A stretch of 41,170 bases of DNA from Apostichopus parvimensis. Taxonomy: Eukaryota > Echinodermata > Holothuroidea > Aspidochirotida > Stichopodidae. The first letter of the stretch is position 1. The number at the start of each line of letters is the position of its first letter. Made by a program: the position numbers and the translations under genes. The notes beneath the pieces are model-generated. The model did not search any database. It was not told where the DNA came from and was given only the letters and a program-made list of their open reading frames with translations. Below are positions 24,701 through 33,700 of the stretch, piece after piece. Location of the stretch: the NCBI GenBank assembly GCA_000934455.1, contig KN884555.1, positions 3,153 to 44,322 on the forward strand, written 5' to 3'.

Positions 24701-27700
24701 ACTGAACCCCAAATGGTGCCAAAATATTGGGCCCCACATATTTGAAATCAAATTTGGGCACATCTAGATGGCCTACATGTACCAGCTATTAACTGTACCG
24801 AGTTTGGCTACAATCTGACTTAAGGTTCCAAAGTTATTGCAATGTAAACAAAATGTGAGTCTAAAGGGTCCCAAAAATTGTGGGCCCAACAAATTTGGAC
24901 CAAAAGGATGTGTCCCTGCATGCATTTGAGATAGAAATAAAGTTTGGGTCCCCCAAAACTTGGCACAGAATATTTTGGGGCCCAGATAGTCCCAAAAAAT
25001 TAGGCCTACATGTACCAGCTTTAAACCCACAACAGTATAGCATGTTTGGCTACAATCCGACTTACGGTTGCGGAGTCATGGCAGTAGAGATTTTTATATT
25101 TTGACCCCATAACCTCATTAATAGTCATAAGATCACCACAAAAAAATATAGGGAACACCTTCTCACTATAATACATTGACATAGTATGACAATTATCCAT
25201 CACTCCATTCTTCAGTTATTGCAGACCCATGCAAGTGTCACAGACGCACACACACACGCACACACACACACAAACCTGACTGCATTGGCTCCCTTGCTTC
25301 CAGTAAGGAACCAAACATAAGCCATTTCAAATGCCTCAAAGGAAAGTTGGAAGGACTTTTTGAGAGGAAAGTTCAAAACATTTCGATTCAGTCCATGATG
25401 GATGAAATTAGACTGTTGGCTGTTTTAGCAAAAATAAATATTCTTACATTTTTAAGTGAAGTGTGCTAGAGAGATATGCAATTTGTTATTCCATTGTGAA
25501 AATATCCATTGCTTCTGACATGCCTATGAGAATGAAAACCTGTCTGTGAAATAAATTCAACTTCTAATAGCCATGCTCACCATTCAACTAGCTGTCAAAT
25601 GGCATACGAGTAGGGGCACATATTGGTGGAAATGACAATAGAAGGCAGGCACTTCTGTTGGCCATATGCAACCTTTGCTTCAAGTGAGAATCTGACAAAA
25701 ATTGTGGCAAAAAAAATCACCCACAAAAAATAAAAGGACATTCTGACCCTGCCTGCTCCCTCCCTCCCCCACCCCCTGACCTTTTCCCTTTCAAAGTTCA
25801 TATTACATAATAAAATATTGGCCAAGCTCAGAGCTCTCCCTCTATACAGCACTTGGAATCTGGAAGATTTTATGGCCCAACAAAGATTTTCTTCACTAAT
25901 AATTCTCCCAACACATGGAAGGTTACACACACCAACATCAATAACATATACTCACAGAATATACCCCCTAAGATTCCGCCATCATTTTTGCAAGCTGTTA
26001 CGCGTAGGAACCTATTATTAGTCCCATCCTGCACTATTGCCAACGATTCAATAGTGATGAAAGAAGCTGAAAGCAAAAATACAACAAAGGTTGAAAAATG
26101 TNNNNNNNNNNNNNNNNNNNNNNNNNNNNNNNNNNNNNNNNNNNNNNNNNNAGGGGCACATATTGGTGGAAATGACAATAGAAGGCAGGCACTTCTGTTG
26201 GCCATATGCAACCTTTGCTTCAAGTGAGAATCTGACAAAAATTGTGGCAAAAAAAATCACCCACAAAAAATAAAAGGACATTCTGACCCTGCCTGCTCCC
26301 TCCCTCCCCCACCCCCTGACCTTTTCCCTTTCAAAGTTCATATTACATAATAAAATATTGGCCAAGCTCAGAGCTCTCCCTCTATACAGCACTTGGAATC
26401 TGGAAGATTTTATGGCCCAACAAAGATTTTCTTCACTAATAATTCTCCCAACACATGGAAGGTTACACACACCAACATCAATAACATATACTCACAGAAT
26501 ATACCCCCTAAGATTCCGCCATCATTTTTGCAAGCTGTTACGCGTAGGAACCTATTATTAGTCCCATCCTGCACTATTGCCAACGATTCAATAGTGATGA
26601 AAGAAGCTGAAAGCAAAAATACAACAAAGGTTGAAAAATGTGGAAAATGTTCAATCTAGTTATGGTGAGACTTTGGTCCTTTCCAATCAAATTTTCCCCT
26701 TGAGAAAAAAACAAGCAAAAAGAACCCTGTAACTGTATTCACTGCTCTCCAATGTAAGAAACTACATACTGCTCTCTCAGTATAACCTTCATCTTCAGCT
26801 GCCATGATCTCAGTCCCTAACCAAAATATCTCAGTCAAGAAATTTAAAAATTTCCGTTTTGGATATCAAAAATTCTCATCCAATGGATACATCATTAACA
26901 TGGAATAAATAAATAAAAAATGTATAATAAACATGACACAAATATATCAGACACAGTCTGTCAAGTCAATTTTAAAAGAGAGAGTAAATTAAAAAAAAAA
27001 AATAATCAAAATTGAAATCAAAAATAACAGATTTTATCAGTGTGTTCATCACATTCAGGTCAGTGGTACTTTCTGCTTAAATTCGAAATATGAATTCAAA
27101 AAGATTTTACACGGTAATCACTGAATTTTTGCAACGAAAACAATTGTTATAGACTTGAGCCACAAAGGACACAGCAGCTCACAAATAATGGCATTAAAAA
27201 GACCTTCACTGTCAGCTAGCTTTCATGTCTGAAAATTATAAGTCCCTTATATTGCCTGCCCACAGTCATGTAAAAACAATGAAAACTGTTTTTGAACAAC
27301 TATTCATGGGTTTTAAGAACAACTCACCAGTGGAACCTACAGGATATGTGTAGACTAGTACCTCTGGACCTCTGATTTGATCAATGCTGAGCATACCAAG
27401 TTGGACTGTAGTAAATCCAACAGAAGGGAGTACAAGAGTAATCGACTCTACCTGTTGATCTCCGGAAAGTGCAGTACCAGAGGTAACGACAAAGTTACCA
27501 TTTCCGGTGATGGCATTTGTTGCTAGAGCTATGAAGAAACAGAAAAGCTAGTTTTTAACATAAAAAAGTAATGAACTAGGTTGCAAGCAATGTTTAATAT
27601 TTATTTTGATTTTTGCTTTAGATATTATTTCAATTTTTTGGGTTCACACATATGCAATTGTTCGTATATAGTAGTTGTGTTCAATGTGTGCTAGGTTTAT

Positions 27701-30700
27701 ATGTTAAGTGTAATTTTGACTGATATCCACAGGTTTCATTTTGCATATGATATTTGAGGCAAGAGAGTGACCCTGCACTCCTTCATAGGAACACAAATTT
27801 GGCAAACATATATGATGCTATAACTTAAAACATCATAACTCAAATTTCATCATTTAGTTAATTCTTTCCTCCAAGTTTTAGTATCATGAGGTTTCTACAA
27901 GGTCTAGTCCAATTTGATATAAAGTAGATGAATTTTACAGAAATACTATAGCATATTTTAGTATCAAGTGACATAACATGATCTAATAACATTTAACAAC
28001 AATTACAGAAATGTTTAAAGAGAAAATCAGTAGGTAATCAAACCGCTGTCCATTCCGTGGTAAAATGTTTTCAATCAGCAATACCCCCAGTTTCTTTCAT
28101 TTTTTGACCATTCACAAGTGACCATTTGACACTTGACAGTGATCTGAACTTTGTTACATCTGTAGTATGAACATGTTTTTGGTTTTTTGAATTTTTACTT
28201 TTGCCATGTGTTTTTTATGTCATTCTCCATTTAGGGTCAATATGTACCCTGCCATATGCGAGGTATATTGCTTGTAGTGCCTACATGTTGTGTATACAAA
28301 AACAACTTTAAGTTGCAAAGTACTCCTACATAATGGTTCAAGAATGTACTCATACATGTTATTTAATGTTTGCCACTCTATATTCTATATTAACCCCTCC
28401 ATGTTGTGAATGTACTTATCCATATTCTATATTTACACCCTCAATGTTTTGTATGTATTTATCCATGTTGTGTAAGTATGTACCCGTCTATGTTGTATAT
28501 GTACTTTCGATATTCTATATTTACCCACTCTATGTTGTGTATGAAATTATCCATGTTGTGTCACTATGTACCCCCTACATTTTGTGTATATAATTATCCA
28601 TGCTGTGTCATTATGTATCCCTCCATATTGTGTATGCAATTATCCATGTTGTGTCATTATGTACCCCTTCATGTTATGTATGTAATTATCCATGTTGTGT
28701 AATTATGTACCCCTCCTCATGTTGTGAATGTAATTATCCATGTTGTGTCATTATGTACCCCTACATGTTGTGTATATAATTATCCATGTTGTGTCATTAT
28801 GTACCCCTACATGTTATGTATATAATTATCCATGTTGTGTCATTATGTACCCCTACATGTTGTGTATATAATTATTCATGTTGTGTCATTATGTACCCCC
28901 TTCATGTTATGTATATAATTATCCATGTTGTGTCATTATGTACCCCTCCATATCTTGGATGTATTTATTAATGTTGTGTAATTACATACATCCCTATGTT
29001 GTGTATATACTTAGTCATATTGTTTAAGAGTCTGCTGATTCGTGATGTGTATTAAATATTCTGTTCTGTGTACAAAGTATGCAATCCTCCTTAATAATAA
29101 TAATAATAAATGAGACTTATATAGCGCCAAATCAGTAAACAAAAGTCACTGCTCAAGGCGCTTTACAAAGAAATTAAATTAATTTACAAAAGAACAAGTG
29201 AAAAAATGGGTCTTAAGTAGACTTTTGAAAGTAGAAAGTTTATAGCATGTTCGAATGTGATCTGGTAACTTGTTCCAGAGATAAGACCCAGAGTATTCGA
29301 AGCTTCTGTAACCATAGGTCTTCAAGCGTGGTTTAGGAACAGTTAAATACAGTTTGTTGGAGGAACGAAGTGTGCGAGTTGGAATATAAGGCAAGAGAAG
29401 TTGTGACAGGCATACAGGCAGTTCCAGATGATGAGCACAAAAGGTGAGAAGAAGTAGTTTATACTGAATTCTGTAGCTGATAGGGAGCCAATGAAAGTAT
29501 ATCCTACAAAATAATGTGAAGCTATCTCTTCCTTCATGTTGTGTGTGTTTGTCTTCTAACAGAGCTGCTATTGTTGACAGCAAGTAATTTCAATATTTTA
29601 TGAAAATCCCACAGGTGGAGCAAATTACTCCACCATGTTGTACTTTATCGAGTCATGTAAGTAAAGTGACAAACAATAGTGGAGACCAGCAAGAACTTGA
29701 TCTGTTTACCTTGTAGCAGGACATCTTAAAGGCCAAAATCACAATAGAAACATTAGAGTGTAGGTATATATAATTCTGCGCTCTAAAAACTGGTTCTTGT
29801 AAAAAAAAAAAAAAATTGATGATGACTTTGACACCAGTTCACTTCAGGCCATCTTGTTATGAGGAATTGTATTGTTTTAAAATATTCTATTAGTGCCACC
29901 AATTTTAGTTTACATAAACAACAGCACATTCAAAACTAAAGTCAAACAGCATTTTTCTTTGGCAAATTTTACTTACATTGTAAAACATGACCGATGTAAT
30001 ACCAGTAGATGTTTAGAATGAGCGTCTTTCATGTTCGCTAACAGAACTCCGTAGTGCAGCACTTTACCTCATAGTACAACATTTGCTTTTTTTGTTAAAG
30101 AATTGTCATTGTGAAACTTTTTCTCACAGAAATTCCATCATTTTTAATAAATAATAATTCTGTTCATATACTGAAACCAGGCACTACGCTTAGATAGTTT
30201 GCAATTCCGAATCTTCGGCTCCGATAATTTGCCTACAGTTTCGCCCCTCCCTTGGCAAATTCCTGGCTACGCGCCTGACTGAAACCACTAAAAGTTTAAT
30301 CCACAGCTCCGAACACAATGACCACGTGTGTCGCCGACAGAAAACTGCTCATCTCCAACATTATCTTTCAGCATTTGTTAATACCAATACTAAAGTAACT
30401 TACTAAGAGGTGTGCCCCCAATTTGCCGCACAGATAAATTTACACTGAGTGTAGATCCAGCTGTGCCTGCTATAGCAGCCCTTGAAAATGATGCTCTTCC
30501 TGAAAAAGTGTGATAAAAAAGGGTTAATATTCAAATGTTTTCACACAAGGATATAACCTTGTATCATATGAGTCATACAAGTTTGTTGAGTGAAAGAGGA
30601 TATCAATCGAACAATAAAACTAGCAATAACAAGAATCAGCTTAATTAAGTATCTTTTCCAAGTAGGCCATGCTCCTAATGGAATCATCAAAATTAAGTTT

Positions 30701-33700
30701 GGCTGTTCTATGGGCATATTAGATGAAATTATTTGTACTATTATGGCTTTCCATCACATCCTTTTGTAACATTTAATTGCTTATAAAAACTTCATTACAA
30801 AAAAAAGCCTCTCAGTTACAATGGTAGGAGGGATGAACTAAAACTTGTATGAGCATGCTAGAAGTTTGTTAAACCACATATTACAAATAAACGAAAGACA
30901 ATGCTCTTTAGTAATTACACCAAACCAGCTCATATAAAGAAACATAGTAGTTTACCTTGTTGGAAGTTATGGCAATACACCTCAGAGAGTTGGCCACTGG
31001 AAGAAAGCATGTATGTGACAATGGTTAATCATAGAGTCTGATAAACTGATGGGAGTACTCTATTCGATTAAGCCCAAAAGGGTTTCTTAGTTTACTTCCT
31101 TTCACATTTTTTACTTATTTGCAGTTATATTGTCTTGTTAACCTTGTTATACTATGTGATAAAACAAATAATAATCATAATAATTCTTTATTATTCTTTG
31201 ATTAGAGTTAACATTCTCAAACCAATGTCAATGCACCAATAAACTACCAAGAATGACAGTAATAGGTTATGTATGTAGTACAGAGAACAACACTACAATA
31301 AAGTCAGAAGGATCTGACACTTAGCATGCTACACATGCAGTTGTCATAGCAACACGAACTGACAGCAGTATAGTGCACTGACATAATGGTCACTGATGTG
31401 TACTATGCATACGTACTGACTAAAGTACATTGTATGTACTGTGATGTATGTACTCTAATGAATTGAGTCATTACCACATATATGTGCACTTTCAACAAGA
31501 GAGATCTCAGGCAAACACTTAAATTTGCAGTTTAATGGCTTTTATAATGGAGGTATCAGACTAAATGATGTGTGAGCGGTCAATACCCACAGCACAGTGT
31601 ACAAAACAATACAGCGATGGACATCTCAGGTCCAGCTAAAGATAACAAGGTATCACGTTTCATTACTGTACTGTCTGCATTTTGTAGCGACACGAAAAAA
31701 ACGTCAATTGCAAGCAACGGTAAGTTAACATTTTCAGATGGCCGCACCCGGTTTGGGGCGAGTCTTCAACGCCTTTAAGTTAATATGATGTGATAGAATG
31801 ATGCAGCAAAGCCTTAAGAGCATATAGATACAGAGGAGATGAATCTAATATAACGTCAGCTTAACGACACAATCCTGAATCGTTGACAAAAATATATCAT
31901 ACAAAGAAAACCCCTCAGAAACAATGGTACTCACTTGGATTGGTCAGAAAATTGAAAGCAGGCAGTTTGTGGTAGTGGAGATGTTGCTTCATTGTAATTA
32001 ACCCGCAATCGAAACATTGAAGGAAAATTTGAGGCAGTGATTTGACCTCCTCGTGGTGTCACGATAGCTGAGCCACTGAAACCAAGTTCATTATCCACAT
32101 TTTAGGTATGAGGTGATATCTTGTTTGTTTTAATGGATTAAGCAGGCCTGAAGACATTGATTTTGAACATTACAAATTAACAATATACTGTGATCAAATC
32201 ACTCTTCCCTGAAAGAGTGGTTCAACCACTGAACAAAGAGTCTTACCATACATTTCACAACATATTGACTTACCTGACTCGATCTACACAGTTTACAGCC
32301 ACATAGTGACTGTCTTGCGTTATGGTCCAACTTTGGTGTAAAATGTTTTCCAAAACTTCACAAAATTATTTTATTTTGGAAGTATGTATTTACTCATGTC
32401 TGTATTACAGTGACCATGAAATTCACTCTAGCAATTAACACCCCCTCTCACACTTGTTCGTTATTCAGTCATTGGCTTTGAAGTTGGATGATACTATAGT
32501 TCTTGTCTACTCGGAAATGCTTCGGCTTAACCAGCATTGTCTGTGTATTGTGTAGTATTAGGTAGAGTAGGTCTACAATTGGGAATAGTGTTTAACTTGT
32601 TTACTCCTTTCTTCGATATGGACTATCACCTACAAACAGACACCCCACTCTGTGACTAGACAAGACATTCACATGACAAACTCATGCATCAGCTTTCATA
32701 GGCTACTCATTAAATGCTGTAAATCTACAAACAACAACTTACGATACTACACCTGGCTCATATGCCAAAGGATTATTGTATAATGCTTGCACGGGTAACA
32801 AACTCGACAAGCCTGTAGCACTGATGATGGCAGTGGGGTCCAATTGCAACAGGTTGCATGGTCCAGGCACACTGACAAACTCTATTGTGAACTGGAGAGA
32901 TGTGCGGCTCATGTCAATGCCATTTACGTTGGTGTCTATGATGACCAAAGGCACAGTAATCTCACTTACACCAGTAGCAGGAATCGTCAGTTGACATGGA
33001 TTCGTCTATGTAGGGATAATTATGTAACAATCATAAAATGACCAGGATACCAAACAGGGATCTACTTGATATAGTAAGATATATCCAAATTGCACAAAAC
33101 ATTTCAATCATAAATATAACCTACTGATGTAGAAGAGTTCAGTCATGGAAATTCCACTTTAACAATATCAACAGTTGTAATTTCCAATTCACAACAGGGG
33201 AAAACAAATGATTGATTCAATTCGTGTTTGTTGAGATATCGTTTTTACAAGCTGTTATTTGAAGATTTCCCATTAAGCCCCATCCATACAAGAATAGTTA
33301 TGAGGTACAGTTGTTGTTGTTGTTGCAAAAACATGTATTTACTATGTAATTACATTACCATACCCAGTATGAACTAAATGGAATATTTGGTTGAAGAGAT
33401 ATTGACATTTTCAGAATTTTACATTAATTCTGCCGACACATTAATATGCAAGATAGTCCTACCAAACCAATAGGGATCATCTACTGACCATGACCAAAAT
33501 ATGTAACCAAGTATGACATGAATCACATATTTTCTTCTTGAGATACCGTGCTTACCAGCTAGTGTCCACACACATACACCCACCAGCACACACGCACACA
33601 TATATGACAACTAATTGTCTGCATAGGTTAGGATGGATGCCAAAGTATCGGAACCAAGAACAACAGGATCTTCTTTCCGCCCCCCCCCCTCCTCCCTGTC

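Noticed and set aside
26048..26470. Paired frames at 25595-25930 and 26048-26470
   Set aside because: They are two copies of the same sequence from the likely false duplication, with no recognisable product.
31619..31720. Possible plus-strand first exon (ATG in fair context, then a GGTAAGTTAAC donor)
   Set aside because: No second exon, promoter or product could be recognised. One good donor is expected by chance in 41 kb.
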